Positions 21,610-31,748 of a stretch of 54,120 bases of DNA are shown one piece after another. A program made the translations under genes and the position numbers. This stretch comes from Paulinella micropora (taxonomy: Eukaryota > Cercozoa > Imbricatea > Euglyphida): positions 436,675 to 490,794 of the forward strand of contig BJOX01000051.1 of the NCBI GenBank assembly GCA_009731375.1, given 5' to 3'. Under the pieces are notes generated by a model. The model did not search any database. It was not told the DNA's origin and was given only the letters and a program-made list of their open reading frames with translations. The stretch's first letter is position 1, and the number at the start of each line of letters is the position of its first letter.

Positions 21610-22120
21610 CCTAAGTCAAAAGTCAAGGAATACCTTGAGTTCAAGGTATTCCTTGAGTTCAAGGGATTCCTTGGATATTTATTAAATTGATTTTCAAGGT
21701 ATTCCCTATGTTGGCAAGGTTTTACTTGAAATTTTAATAAGTAAACGACGATTTTCACTAAGTTTCTAGAGGGCCGGAAAAAAAAACACTCTAAAAATTG
21801 AAGGTACTCCTTGACTTTGAATTTAAGGTATACCTTGATTTAGCGTCAAGGAATACCTTGACTTTAATCCAATGTATACCTTGGATTTAGCGTCAAGGTA
21901 TTCCTTGAATTGGAGTCAAGGTATACCTTGACTTTCATCCAAGGTATACCTTGACTTTACTTGACTTTAAAGTCAAGGTATACCTTGAATTTTAAATTCA
22001 AGGTATTCCTTAGAGAGAGAGCGGTGTATAGAGAGAAAGACAGAGACAGATAGAGAGAGAGAGAGACAGAGAGAGATAGAAAGAGAGAGACAGAGAGAGA
22101 GAGACAGAGAGAGAAAGACA

Positions 22121-22184
<64 letters not shown>

Positions 22185-22290
22185 TTAACGCTAAGTTCAA
22201 GGTATGACTTGACTCTAACTTCAAGGTTTTGTTGATTTAGTTTCTAAGTCAAGAAAACCTTGAAGTTAGAGTCAGGGAATACCTACTGTT
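21610..22290. repeat. Palindromic GTATAC/GGAATACC array 1, with (GA)n core
   Basis: Many head-to-tail copies of AAGGTATACCTTGA and the close variant AAGGAATACCTTGA, spaced about 18-24 nt (for example TCAAGGTATACCTTGA near 21916-21931). Each perfect unit is its own reverse complement. A 170-bp GA/GAAA-rich tract (22013-22186) interrupts the array. It lies between the copia remains and the methyltransferase gene region. Confidence 0.9.
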
Positions 22291-22510
22291 GCGCATTTCC
22301 CAAAACTTTCTTGGACGGCGGCCTACTACGCTTTCCCTTTGCCATAGCCGACGGGGCATTCCCTGCTTCTGTTCCCTTTTCTCCCGAGTTCTCAGACACT
22401 TCTACGACAACATAACTAGGCTTGTTTGTTCTTCGTCCCCGCTTGCTTGTTTCTTTACTTTTGCCTTCCCCCTTTTTTCTATCTGTTCTTGGCCTCTGCC
22501 CCTGCCAGAT
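22286..22510 (-). CDS. Possible terminal exon with basic tail
   Basis: After a possible acceptor (CTGGCAGGGGCAG) the minus strand is open for about 70 codons to a stop: RPRTDRKKGEGKSKETSKRG, then PSYVVVEVSENSGEKG and KGKRSRPPSKKVLGNAQQ. The Lys/Arg-Pro clusters look like AT-hook or nuclear-localisation sequence. It may be a last exon of a neighbouring gene, but I cannot link it to one. Confidence 0.3.
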
Positions 22511-22667
22511 TGTGCTTCCTTTCGTCCAGACCAGACAAAATCTTGAAAATAAGTTCGCGCCAGAATTAGGAGATGCGATTTTCCAAGGTCTAGTTGCTCA
22601 CTATAAATTAATTCATCCAGTAGCCCATATTCGAGGCCTGCCTCAGAACGTGCTGGTCTCAGAGCCT

Positions 22668-22843
22668 TAGTTTATGTTTCTTGTCCGTCCACGTTTCCAA
22701 CTGCTTGACTGAAACGACAAGCTCTTCCGCACCCAAAAATTCATCTGGCGCCTCATCTATCTGATTGCTTTCTTTACCATCATATTCCACAGTCAATAAC
22801 AGCCCTGGGCGCACGCCCTCCAGTCGCGGCACTCGATAAAACT
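22668..22843 (-). CDS. Possible exon of unknown gene
   Basis: After a GTAGTAG acceptor the minus strand reads FYRVPRLEGVRPGLLLTVEY and on through DEAPDEFLGAEELVVSVKQL to KHKLRL and a stop, about 58 codons. Composition is protein-like and unlike the surrounding repeats. It might be the end of the methyltransferase or SET locus, but that gene has its own stop at 22924. Unrecognised. Confidence 0.3.
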
Positions 22844-22923
22844 ACTACCACACATGCAAGTTCAATTAGTAGCGCATCTCGGATGCATCACACTTCAAAC
22901 TTGACATACGAGTCAAACTTTTA

Positions 22924-23718
22924 TTATTTCAGTCTTTTCCAACACACCAGAACAAATTCTTCCGAACCTGAACTACGTGCAATGGTCAAACGCGGTCTGT
23001 ATCTATGCAAAGTGAAAGCTGCCTGTTCAAGCATCGAAAATGCAAGCCTATGCCCTTGAGGCCGCTTGCTCTCATCTGCTACCAGGACATATTTGATCTG
23101 TGGACATGTGCGTATGAAATGCAACACTACTTCCTTGTGCCCTGCCTGCCAAGCTGTCCAGAATAGAAACACCACCACGTTGCCGTGCCATCTGTATTTT
23201 TTGAAGTAACGCTCCAAATCAACAGTGTTCTCTACTCTAGCATTCCACCACACCACAGGATCTTGTTGAGTCCACAACTCTGCATGTCCACTTTCTTGTT
23301 CCATTTTCAAGTTCCATTCCCTAGAACGATCGTTTTGCTCCAAACCCGTCACGCGTCCATACCCAAAAACCATGGCTGCGAGAAGAACGTTCCCGACTCC
23401 ACAACCTATGTCCCAAAACATGTAATCTGCCCTTTCGCAATACGGTACCACATTCACTGCTGATAATACTCCTGTCATCCTTAGAGTTCCCCCTATTCCC
23501 TGCTCAGCAAGGTCTAGGAGGTCGACACTGTTTTTGAATGCACCATGAATCGCCAAGACATCGGACACAGCCCAATTTCTTCGGTCAGGTTGTGCCATGA
23601 ACAGGGGGCATAACGCGTTGCAAGCTCTACACTTTGACTGCGTAAAGATATTTACACTATCGCAACCTGTCACCTCACACCTCCAGGGGGGCAGCCTTTT
23701 TACCAATGTTGTTGACAT
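22924..23718 (-). CDS. DOT1-like SAM-dependent methyltransferase with RanBP2-type zinc finger
   Basis: 264 residues. N-terminus: W12-x-C14-x4-C19-x10-C30-x2-C33, a RanBP2-type zinc finger pattern. The catalytic part starts near residue 100 with FWDIGCGVGNVLLAAMVFG followed by VTGLEQN, the SAM-binding motif I and acidic loop in the DOT1-like form. DOT1 enzymes methylate histone H3 Lys79; whether this one acts on histones is inference. The ATG at 23718 follows a GGTGGTAG that could be an acceptor, so an upstream exon is possible. It sits downstream of a SET exon and a chromodomain gene on the same strand. Confidence 0.7.
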   Translation of the reverse strand: MSTTLVKRLPPWRCEVTGCDSVNIFTQSKCRACNALCPLFMAQPDRRNWAVSDVLAIHGAFKNSVDLLDLAEQGIGGTLRMTGVLSAVNVVPYCERADYMFWDIGCGVGNVLLAAMVFGYGRVTGLEQNDRSREWNLKMEQESGHAELWTQQDPVVWWNARVENTVDLERYFKKYRWHGNVVVFLFWTAWQAGHKEVVLHFIRTCPQIKYVLVADESKRPQGHRLAFSMLEQAAFTLHRYRPRLTIARSSGSEEFVLVCWKRLK

Positions 23719-23811
23719 CGCCTACCACCAGGTAGGCATGCAAACAACTTTGCGGACTAGTGTATATGTGCACATCAATTGTAGCAAAAAAGGCCAAGGA
23801 TTATCTTACAA

Positions 23812-23915
23812 AAACCAAGGTATGCCTTAAACAGTCAAGGTATACCTTGAAAAGTCAGGGTATACCTTGAAAAGTCAGGGTATACCTTGAAAAGTCAGGG
23901 TATGCATTGAACTTT
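23812..23915. repeat. Palindromic GTATAC array 2
   Basis: Five units of about 20 bp of the type AAGGTATACCTTGAAAAGTC(A), the outer ones degenerate (GTATGC). It lies between the methyltransferase start and the SET exon end. Confidence 0.9.
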
Positions 23916-23950
23916 CCAGAGGAGAGAGAAACACAGATGTATATATATTT

Positions 23951-24553
23951 TTATGGGATTGTACAGTACCAAGCCAGGGATCCTACTTCCTGTCCGATAT
24001 TCAGCATCCACTGTACGCACTCCTTGCCGTAGTGAATGGTTATGCATTGACCGAAAAAAATGTTTTCGATAGACCGAATTAAAACACGAGCTCCATCATT
24101 CAGTATTGCTGCTTCACAATTGGGCCGCAAACTATGCTGAGCAAATCCCCCGCCCTCCCGGTTCAGAAGTTCATGTAGAACTTCATGACTCTTGTGGCGA
24201 GCTTCTAAGAGTCTCCCCCTCACTTTGTCAGTGAAAACTAATTTTCTTCCCTTGGCCACTTCTAAAATTGGCTCGTGCGTAGGCTTCTGTTCCTCCGGAC
24301 AAACTGAGTCGCTCTTTACATACTCACCCCCATAGGCCATGGTGACAGTCCCAGGTTTACCAATCCACAGTTTCCCCATCCGCTTGGCAATCTTGGGGAC
24401 CGCCACAACGTAAAAACTCCTCCCGTCCTGGATGTTGACCAGGGACAAAAATCCCGCATCGAAACCTACAGCGCAACGCACCCTTTTTGCTTCCTGCGGT
24501 TCGTGAGCTTTCTCATACTCGATTGAAATTTTGGTGGCTACAGCTAATAAAGC
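23951..24553 (-). CDS. SET-domain protein, last exon
   Basis: The open frame starts at a good acceptor (TTGTTGCTAG, exon start 24553), has no ATG in frame before an upstream stop, and ends with TAA at 23951. The diagnostic segment is GGGFAQHSLRPNCEAAILND followed by VLIRSIENIFFGQCITIHYG. This matches the SET-domain C-terminal pattern (NHS..PNCE ... I..G..IT..YG); the usual NHS is QHS. SET enzymes methylate lysines on histones or other proteins. The SAM-binding N-terminal part of the SET fold is weakly visible (SLVNIQDGRSFYVVAVP), so this may be incomplete or divergent. Upstream exons were not found. Confidence 0.6.
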   Translation of the reverse strand, partial: ALLAVATKISIEYEKAHEPQEAKRVRCAVGFDAGFLSLVNIQDGRSFYVVAVPKIAKRMGKLWIGKPGTVTMAYGGEYVKSDSVCPEEQKPTHEPILEVAKGRKLVFTDKVRGRLLEARHKSHEVLHELLNREGGGFAQHSLRPNCEAAILNDGARVLIRSIENIFFGQCITIHYGKECVQWMLNIGQEVGSLAWYCTIP

Positions 24554-24611
24554 CTAGCAACAACAACCCCACCCCCCCCCCCCGGGGGGGGACACACACA
24601 CACCAAGTACA

Positions 24612-25062
24612 TCAATCGATAACTACATTAATAAACACACACCATACACACACACCATACTCATTCTGGTGACCATCATTAATTAGTATTATTAATATAT
24701 ATTTACAATGTAAAAAATGTCCCCAGAAGGGGACTCTCGCCAATTGTGTTTGGTGACTGCCCAACTGGAAGGGCAGCACCCAGAAAGTGATTTTGCATTG
24801 GTTGTGACCGGCATCCTGACCAACTAGGAAGGCCTGGGCAACACGGGGCACCTAGTACATACATCATCCGACTATGTGCGACCCGAAAATCGGGCCTTGC
24901 CCATGAAGTCGGCGGTGTACCAAGATGGAATCCTTCGGACCAGCTCCAACTTACCCCAAGTGCAGGAATAGGGTCACAACCGAAGCATTGTCAACTTGTA
25001 AACAATTGGCTTGGGTATGTGTTGTAAACCTCAATCCATAACTACATCAATAAATACATAGG
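24612..25062. other. Non-coding block between imperfect 30-bp direct repeats
   Basis: TCAATCGATAACTACATTAA (from about 24612) recurs as TCAATCCATAACTACATCAA (from about 25031). The ~400 bp between has no supported gene. The pattern could be an inserted short element with a target-site duplication. A C-run/G-run junction lies just left (24570-24591). Confidence 0.4.
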
Positions 25063-25154
25063 CATGGTCACATATGTATCAGAAAAGGTAGGTCTACCTG
25101 TTTCGCAGCCACAGTCACAGGCGCAGCATTCTTTCTCTCTCCCTCTCCCTCCCC

Positions 25155-25292
25155 CCTGACATATCCAAGGTATACCTTGAAATAGTCAAGGTATACCTTG
25201 AAATAGTCAAGGTATACCGTGACTAGTTCAAGGTATACCTTGAACTAGTCAAGAAATACCTTGCAATATCAAGGTATACCTTGATATTCCAA
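25155..25292. repeat. Palindromic GTATAC array 3
   Basis: Six units of about 21 bp (AAGGTATACCTTGAAATAGTC type), with variants GTATACCGTG and AAATACCTTG. It lies just downstream of the chromodomain gene stop. Confidence 0.9.
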
Positions 25293-25382
25293 GCATGAAT
25301 GCCATTGCAGACCATGTCCATATGGCTGTTGCACTTATAAAAGATTTTACTTTTTAATAACCCTTCTTCTGCAAAAAAGAAT

Positions 25383-26225
25383 TTACTTTTCACCAGCCTT
25401 TTTTTTGAATTTATCCAGCAAACGGCCACAGTTAGTGAGATTCTCTACTGGCTCCCACGAATCGTACTTTTGGGAATACCCTTTCCAACGAACAAGATAT
25501 TCCTTTTTCCCACTTATGCTCCTCTGTTTTATTAAGGCCTCCACCTCTGCTTCACCTTCCACATCGTCGTCACTAGCAGACGAGGAGGCCTGCATCCCTG
25601 AACGCCAGGGGTAGTACATGTGTGTGCGTGACTGTGTCTGTGTGAGAGTGCACTGATAGTACCTGAGCTGGACTTGGACTTGTTGGTCTTCTTTTCACTC
25701 TTCTTCCCCTTCCCCGTCTCTTTCTCCTTCTTCTCCTTCTTCTCCTTCTTCCCCTTCGCCACCTGCTGACGTTTGGCGCTTCCTACAGCCTTGCCATCCG
25801 TCCACTCAGAGTCGTCGGAGTCGTCGGTGGATGAGCTTGCATCCTCTTCCTCCTGCTCCTTCGCCATCTCTTTCTTCTTCTTCTTCTTCTTCGCCATCTT
25901 GCGACGCTTGGCGCTGCTTCCTACAAGCGCCAGTTCAAGTGTTTCATACTTGTCTGTACTACATAACTTCATGCACGCGTGCGTACACAAACATACATTA
26001 ACATACAGCCGCACTCATACAAGTAGTCAAGGTATACCTGGACATAGTCAAGGTATACCTGGACATAGTCAAGGTATACCTTGAAATGGTCAAGGTATAC
26101 CTTGCAATAGTCAAGGTATACATTGACTTTTTCAAGGTATACCTTGATATTCCAAGGTATGCCTTGAAATATCAAGGTGACGTACATAGAAAGATAGATA
26201 GACAGATAGATAGATAGATAGGTAA

Positions 26226-26310
<85 letters not shown>

Positions 26311-26768
26311 CAGTACACAAACACACCCTAACACACAGCCGCACTCACATACATACCCTTCTCGCTTTCGTCAGATTCGTTGTCCTCCTCCTCGCTCTCT
26401 GACCGGCGACGCTTGCCTACAAGCACCACACATGCACGCGTGCATGCACAAATTAAACACACACTAACACACACACACACACACACGCACACACACATAC
26501 GCTTGGTCTTCTTTCTCTTGCCTCCCTTGCTTTTTTGCCTGGAGCGCCACAGGGCCAAACGAATCGTCCATTTCCCATGATCGCCTTGGCACATAGACCG
26601 TATCCTTGAGTACATTATTCTAAACATATTCTGGTCACAGTATAACAGGTTCAGGGTGAAATAGTTGAAAAAACTCCACCAGAGCTCCTCCGCCTTCGGG
26701 TCGTAGTCGCGTGCATTGTTTGGGTCCATGGCCATGAACCACCGCTCCATAGCTGCTTACAACAAGTC

Positions 26769-26816
<48 letters not shown>

Positions 26817-28050
26817 GCACATGTACGTACGTATGCATGGATGCACGTATGGATGTATATATGCACGCATGTACCTATAGAGGACTTACTTGTGTTGTTG
26901 TTGTTGTTTACGGGCCAAACGCTCTGAAGTATGCAACTCAACAAATTGTTGAGAAACATCAAGTCGTCAGATAACTTTGACACTTCCGGGCAACCTTGGA
27001 CACGCAGTTCGCCAGGGGGACATTGGCGCTGGAATGGCTGCACGTTCGGTAGCCCGTAGCGAGTGCGATGGTAAGCGTCCACTTTGCCCAAAGGCTTGAT
27101 GTCCTCCCCCCAAGCCGTAGCGGCGTCCCGTTGAGGGTAAACACGTTGCAGGTCTGCAAATGTAAACGTCTCGCGAAGACCCCAGCTAGTGAGCACACCA
27201 GGACAATGTTGGAAACGTCTCTCTCTCTCCGGGCCCCTCTCAATCTCTCTCTCAGAACAGCTAAGGCATGTACACCTTCAAAAGGCAAGGTATACCTTAT
27301 CGACAGGCAAGGTATACCTTAAACAGCCAAGGTATACCTTGAAAAGCCAAGTTATACCTTATCAAAAGGCAAGCTATTCCTTAAACAGCCAAGGCATACC
27401 TTGAAAAGTCAGCTCCGAGACGACGACGAAATATAGCAAAGCCTGAGGGAAGAAAAGACTGTACCTCCGAGACGACGACTCATTGTCAGAAAACGGTTCC
27501 TTTGTCCGCAAGTCCTGCAGCACTGCCTTTGATGCTTCGAGCGTTTTCCCTGCCCCACAAGAAACAAAAATCGAACGAATAAAAACCAGTCGCCCACCCC
27601 CCCTCTCTCGCTCTCTCTCTCTTCCTGTACATACTTGCTTCGTCCTGGCCATCTCGCATTGCGCGCACCCCCTTCTCGTCCTCATGGACACACCAACATG
27701 AGTCCCGGTACTTGTTGTAGTCTTCCATAAGTGCTGCGAACACTTGCTGGTCATGGCGGCTCATGTTCAGCTGGTTAGCGAAGTTTTCCAGCTTGGCATA
27801 ATGCCCTTTCCGTTCAGCCGTTTTGCCGTTGAAGCAAACGTCCCTGATGTACAGTATCTTAGCATCCGGCGGAGGTGCAAGCTGCTTCGAATGCCGCGGC
27901 CGGTCCACGGCTTCGGCGTCGCCTCCCCCCTCTTCATCGTCCTGGTCGTCGACTCCCTCTGCCACACGCCCTGCCTGGAGACGCGCTGCTCTGACCTCAC
28001 TGCGGAGTTTCTCTGTCCACACACACAAACACCATTTTTTGTGTGCTTTC

Positions 28051-28084
<34 letters not shown>

Positions 28085-28358
28085 GGACACCGTGATAGCC
28101 CAGTGGTCAAGTTATACCATTTGGGCCCTGTCGCCAGTTCGATTCCCGTCGGTGCCACCAGTATTTTCATTGAACATACCGGTCTATTTCTGGACCAGTA
28201 TTTTCATTGAACATACCGGCCCGTCTGGAAGTGTTGGAACTGCCCTTGCGGGGGTGTCATTAGAGCTTATCGTCAATTCTTCGTACTCCCCTCACGGGTG
28301 AGACGATGGAGGCGCATGTGCAGAAATGCATCAGCCATTGACAGAGAAGCACTATTAC

Positions 28359-28437
<79 letters not shown>

Positions 28438-29277
28438 TTCCCCTTTTGTTTCTCCCATATACCTACTTCCTGCTGGCGAGATGAGCTGTGGAAAGTAAGT
28501 TACGGCACGGTTCTGGGGTTTGTGGGTTGTGAATAACCATGTCTTATCTCAAGAGTGTGTGTTGTGTGTTGTGCGTGTGTTATGCGTGTGTTATGTGTGT
28601 GTGATGTGTGTGGTGTGTGTGTGTGTGTGTGTTGTGTGTGTGTGTGTGTTGCTTCAACTCCTTGCGCAACTTTGCTGCCTCTGCTTTTGGTCTCGCTGGA
28701 GTTGCTCATACTCGGCCGAAAGCTGATTAGCGAACTCCTGAATCCATTCGGCCGGGCAGCTCTCGCGCCAGTACATGTCCCGCAAAGCCTCTTTGCGGCA
28801 CTCGAACTCAAGGTTATCGTTGATGCCGTTCTTTTGGACCGTATTTAGTATCCCGGTCCGCTCTGTTCGAGGGAGGTCATGGAAAACAAACCGCCTCTGC
28901 CATACCATTGCTGCGTATTTGTGGGTCCATTCCCAAGGCAATTTTCCTTCGTCGACATATTTCTCTACCATCATCTCCTTGATGGCCAAGCTATGTTCTA
29001 TCCACGCCATCTCCTCTTCGCTGATCGGCGGGAAATTGCCCTTGAGATTATCTAGCCACGCAGCATCCGAACAAATAGACATGCAAGGACTTAGTCTTTC
29101 AATGTTTACCTTACATATCAAAGGTATACCTTGAAATAGTCAAGGTATACCTTGCAATAGTCAAGGTATACCTTGAACTAGTCAAGGTATACCTTGCAAT
29201 ATCAAGGTATACCTTGATATTCCAAGGTATACCTTGAAATATCAAGGTATACCTTGAAATATCAAGGTGACGTACAT

Positions 29278-29315
<38 letters not shown>

Positions 29316-29723
29316 GTAGATAGATAGATCGATCGATAGATAGATAGATAGATAGATAGATACGTACATTGCAGACAGCATACAGGTGCTGGCACGCGGT
29401 AACTGCTTCCTGCACCCATGGCTTGACCCTTTTCCTGACTTCGTCAGGGATCTCGGACAACTCTAAATCCCCTACCGCTTCCACATCCACAGTCCAGCCT
29501 GGCGTGGCCGTGAGTTCCCTCCACATTTCGTCAATACCAGGAAGGAAAGGGCTGTCCTGACCCCAATGCGTGTCAAGTTGCTGCACCTTATTCTGGCGTT
29601 CCTTCTTGCCCCCCTCCTCCTTAGAGTTGTCCGAGATCCCTGACGAAGTCAGGAAAAGGTCAAGCCATGGGTGCAGGAAGCAGTTACCGCGTGCCAGCAC
29701 CTGTATGCTGTCTGCAATGTACG

Positions 29724-29814
<91 letters not shown>

Positions 29815-29840
29815 TCTATCTATCTATTCTATCTATCTAT

Positions 29841-29889
<49 letters not shown>

Positions 29890-30240
29890 TTATCTATTTA
29901 TNNNNNNNNNNACAGAAGAAACAGAAGAAGCAGAAGAAGAAGAAGCAGAAGAAGAAGAAGAAGAAGAAGAAGAAGAAGAAGAAGAAGAAGAAGAAGAAGC
30001 AGAAGAAGGAGAAGAAGAAGGAGAAGAAGGAGAAGAAGGAGAAGAAGGAGAAGCAGGAGCAGGAGGAGCAGGAGAAGAAGGAGAAGCAGCTGCAGGAGAA
30101 GAAGAAGAAGAAGAAGAAGAAGAAGAAGAAGAAGAAGAAGAAGAAGAAGAAGAAGAGGATGAAGAAGAAGGAGGAGGATCCGGAGGCTTAGCCTTATTCC
30201 GAACAGAGTTGGTTGGTCTAATTCGTCCTTTGGGGGGCAT
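25383..30240 (-). CDS. Spliced chromodomain protein gene (at least nine exons)
   Basis: The ATG at 30240 (MPPKGRIRPTNSVRNKAK, then a poly-Ser run) leads into a gap. Downstream exons, about: 29368-29652, 28671-29109, 27635-28012, 27465-27549, 26890-27185, 26499-26752, 26357-26416, 25663-25920, 25383-25597. All have GT...AG borders (GTACGT, GTATGT, GTAAGT donors) and reading phase is kept across every junction from 29368 to the stop. The product has an unrecognised middle (helical; SEEEMAWIEHSLAIKEMMVE, FTFADLQRVYPQRDAATAW), acidic/basic stretches (KKKKKKKEMAKEQEEEDASS) and a C-terminal chromodomain: KKEYLVRWKGYSQKYDSWEP. Chromodomains bind methyl-lysine on histone tails. Link of the first exon across the gap and fold-back at 29.3-29.9 kb is uncertain. 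Confidence 0.65.
26020..26182. repeat. Palindromic GTATAC array 4 in an intron
   Basis: Seven to eight units (TCAAGGTATACCTGGACATAG, TCAAGGTATACCTTGAAATGG, and so on), followed directly by CAAGGTGACGTACATAGAAAG and a (GATA)n run to about 26310. The same order (array, GTGACGTACATAGAAAG, GATA repeat) recurs at 29115-29360. Confidence 0.9.
26768..26812. repeat. (GA)n microsatellite in an intron
   Basis: A (GA)n run inside an intron of the chromodomain gene, next to an ACGTATGCATGG-type variable stretch. Confidence 0.9.
27272..27410. repeat. Palindromic GTATAC array 5 in an intron
   Basis: Six units of about 20 bp in which the outer half-sites vary (AAGGTATACCTTATCGACAGG, CAAGTTATACCTTATCAAAAGG). 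It lies in the intron between exons 27465 and 27185 of the chromodomain gene. Confidence 0.85.
28085..28440 (+). mobile_element. tRNA-derived SINE in an intron
   Basis: 28086-28160 resembles a tRNA: GACACCG and CGGTGCC pair at 6 of 7 positions. There is an A-box-like TAGCCCAGTGG near 28096, a B-box-like AGTTCGATTCC near 28137, and ACCA at the 3' end. The D arm does not fold normally, so it is a SINE head rather than a working tRNA gene. A body of about 180 bp follows, including a 25-bp tandem duplication (CCAGTATTTTCATTGAACAT at 28158 and 28195). It ends in an (ATT)n tail (28345-28437). A second ATT run lies just before it. Confidence 0.65.
28550..28652. repeat. GT-rich microsatellite in an intron
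   Basis: A GTGTGT/TTGTGTG tract inside the intron between exons 28671-29109 and 27635-28012. Confidence 0.85.
29113..29272. repeat. Palindromic GTATAC array 6 in an intron
   Basis: Eight units of 18-21 bp (CAAGGTATACCTTGAAATAGT type). Several units are the full 16-bp palindrome TCAAGGTATACCTTGA. It is followed by GTGACGTACATAGAAAG and (GATA)n, as in array 4. Confidence 0.95.
29283..29880. repeat. Fold-back inverted duplication next to an assembly gap
   Basis: Exon sequence at about 29361-29466 is repeated in reverse complement at 29621-29727 with a single base difference (CCC against CC). Both are flanked by tetranucleotide runs that also mirror each other (GATA left, TATC right). The spacer is 154 bp. 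It ends at the ten-N gap at 29902. This may be a real palindrome or an amplification/assembly chimera. Confidence 0.85.
29902..29911. other. Assembly gap (10 N)
   Basis: Separates the fold-back from the poly-Ser first exon; the joined order of the two sides is therefore not certain. Confidence 0.9.
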
Positions 30241-31158
30241 GCATATGGCTCACAACACGTTTACAACCTACATATCCATTTTTCAATCTGTGCAAATTGT
30301 TTGCAAACGTGTGCTGAGCCATGTGAACGAACATTGCTGGCCATGCAACGCGTACGGTTTTCAAGCAACCAAAAATTGATGGGGACCCGGAAATTTTTGC
30401 AACAAATTATTCAGGGAAATTCGCTTATGTGCTGTTGGCAAGGTGTGCTGTGACATTGGCTCGTACCTCTTGATGGGTTGGCAAGGTTTCCCTCTCGAGT
30501 TGATGGGGTCCTCAGCAAAAAATCAAATCAAACCAGAAATCAAAAAACTAATAGCTATAGGCAACGCAATTGTTCAGGCTGACCAGAATTCTGGAAGGGC
30601 CGGGGGAGTTATTAATGGTAACTTGTTAGTCTCTTCTTCAAGTCGGTTTTCTGTTTAGATATATTGCGTTGTCTACGTAATATTATTATTTTATGCTATG
30701 GATATATGTTCTTGTAAATTTGTATGTATGTATATATATATATATACATACACACACACATACACACACACACACACATATATATATACATATATATATA
30801 TGTAGTAAAAATATGGACTATGTGCTTAATATGTCTTAATCTCTCTTAGTGTGCTTAGTTGGTTGATTTTTGGAAAACCTTCGTCGGTTTTTACAAGGGT
30901 TGGACACTTTTTCTATATGTCTAATGTTGGTTTTCTACTTTTTTAAGGCTTATTTTATACTTTGCGGATAGACAGCCGTATATACATAAATATATATATA
31001 TATATATATGTATGTATATATATATATACACGCACACACATATAGATATATAACATCCATTACTCTCTCTCTCTCTATCTCTATCACACACACATGCACA
31101 CACACACACATATATATATATATATACATGTATATATATATATATTATATATATATAT
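30241..31158. other. Gene-free stretch with TA/CA microsatellites
   Basis: Upstream of the chromodomain gene start. It holds TA/CA dinucleotide runs at 30726-30802 and 30985-31160 and otherwise A+T-rich sequence. The start-proximal 200 bp should contain the host promoter, but I see no defined element. No gene is supported. Confidence 0.5.
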
Positions 31159-31554
31159 ATCATTTATATATATGGACAAGTCTATTCGTATATTAAATAC
31201 AAGCACAGAAAAGATGAAAAACACACACAGGAAAACAGAAAACACACAGGAAGCATAAAACATACATTTGTTTTACAAAAACACGGAAAACTAAGCAGAC
31301 TAAGGAAGATTTAGACAAAATAACGACTAATTCATATTTTTTATTCTAAAAAATATATATAAATTTCATTTATATGAATTAGTCGTTATTTTGTCTAAAT
31401 CTTCCTTAGTCTGCTTAGTTTTCCGTGTTTTTGTAAAAACAAAGGTATGTTTTATGCTTCCTGGGTGTGTTTTCTGTTTTCCTGTGTGTGTGTTTTCATC
31501 TTTTCTGTGCTTGTATTTAATATACGAATAGACTTGTCCATATATATCAATGAT
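31159..31554. repeat. Large inverted repeat at left edge of second PLV
   Basis: 31159-31337 and 31372-31554 are reverse complements over about 180 bp with a few substitutions and single-base indels. The spacer is about 34 bp and A+T-rich. Examples: TGGACAAGTCTATTCGTATA at 31173 against its complement ending at 31540, and TAACGACTAATTCATAT against ATATGAATTAGTCGTTA at the inner ends. It is followed by G-rich, poorly coding sequence to 31740, then viral genes. Candidates: viral terminus or hairpin-telomere remnant, or a foldback/MITE element. Confidence 0.85.
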
Positions 31555-31748
31555 CATCAAACACAACAAATGGGGGAGGGGGGCAACGAACGAAGTTCGT
31601 GGGGGGAGGGGGCGATAGCCACGCGAGTAAGGGGGGGAAAAAAGTTTTACTTTTTGCTTTTCTCCTTGGACGATCGGCAAAAAAAATCCTTTTTGACCAA
31701 AATTGGTGTATCCGCTACAGGGCTAACAATATTATTTTGCTGATATGA

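Noticed and set aside
24612-24851. Possible exon on the minus strand (CHITFWVLPFQLG-type frame)
   Set aside because: No acceptor/donor pair in phase with the neighbouring SET exon and no recognisable domain.
21610-29272. Reading the AAGGTATACCTT arrays as coding repeats (SRYTLTIARYTL / YLDYVQVYLDY)
   Set aside because: All frames are open in places, but the arrays lie in introns whose flanking exons splice in phase without them.
29912-30190. Plus-strand Glu/Lys-rich protein from the GAA repeats
   Set aside because: The same repeat encodes poly-Ser on the minus strand in frame with a good ATG (30240); plus frames are open only because of the repeat.
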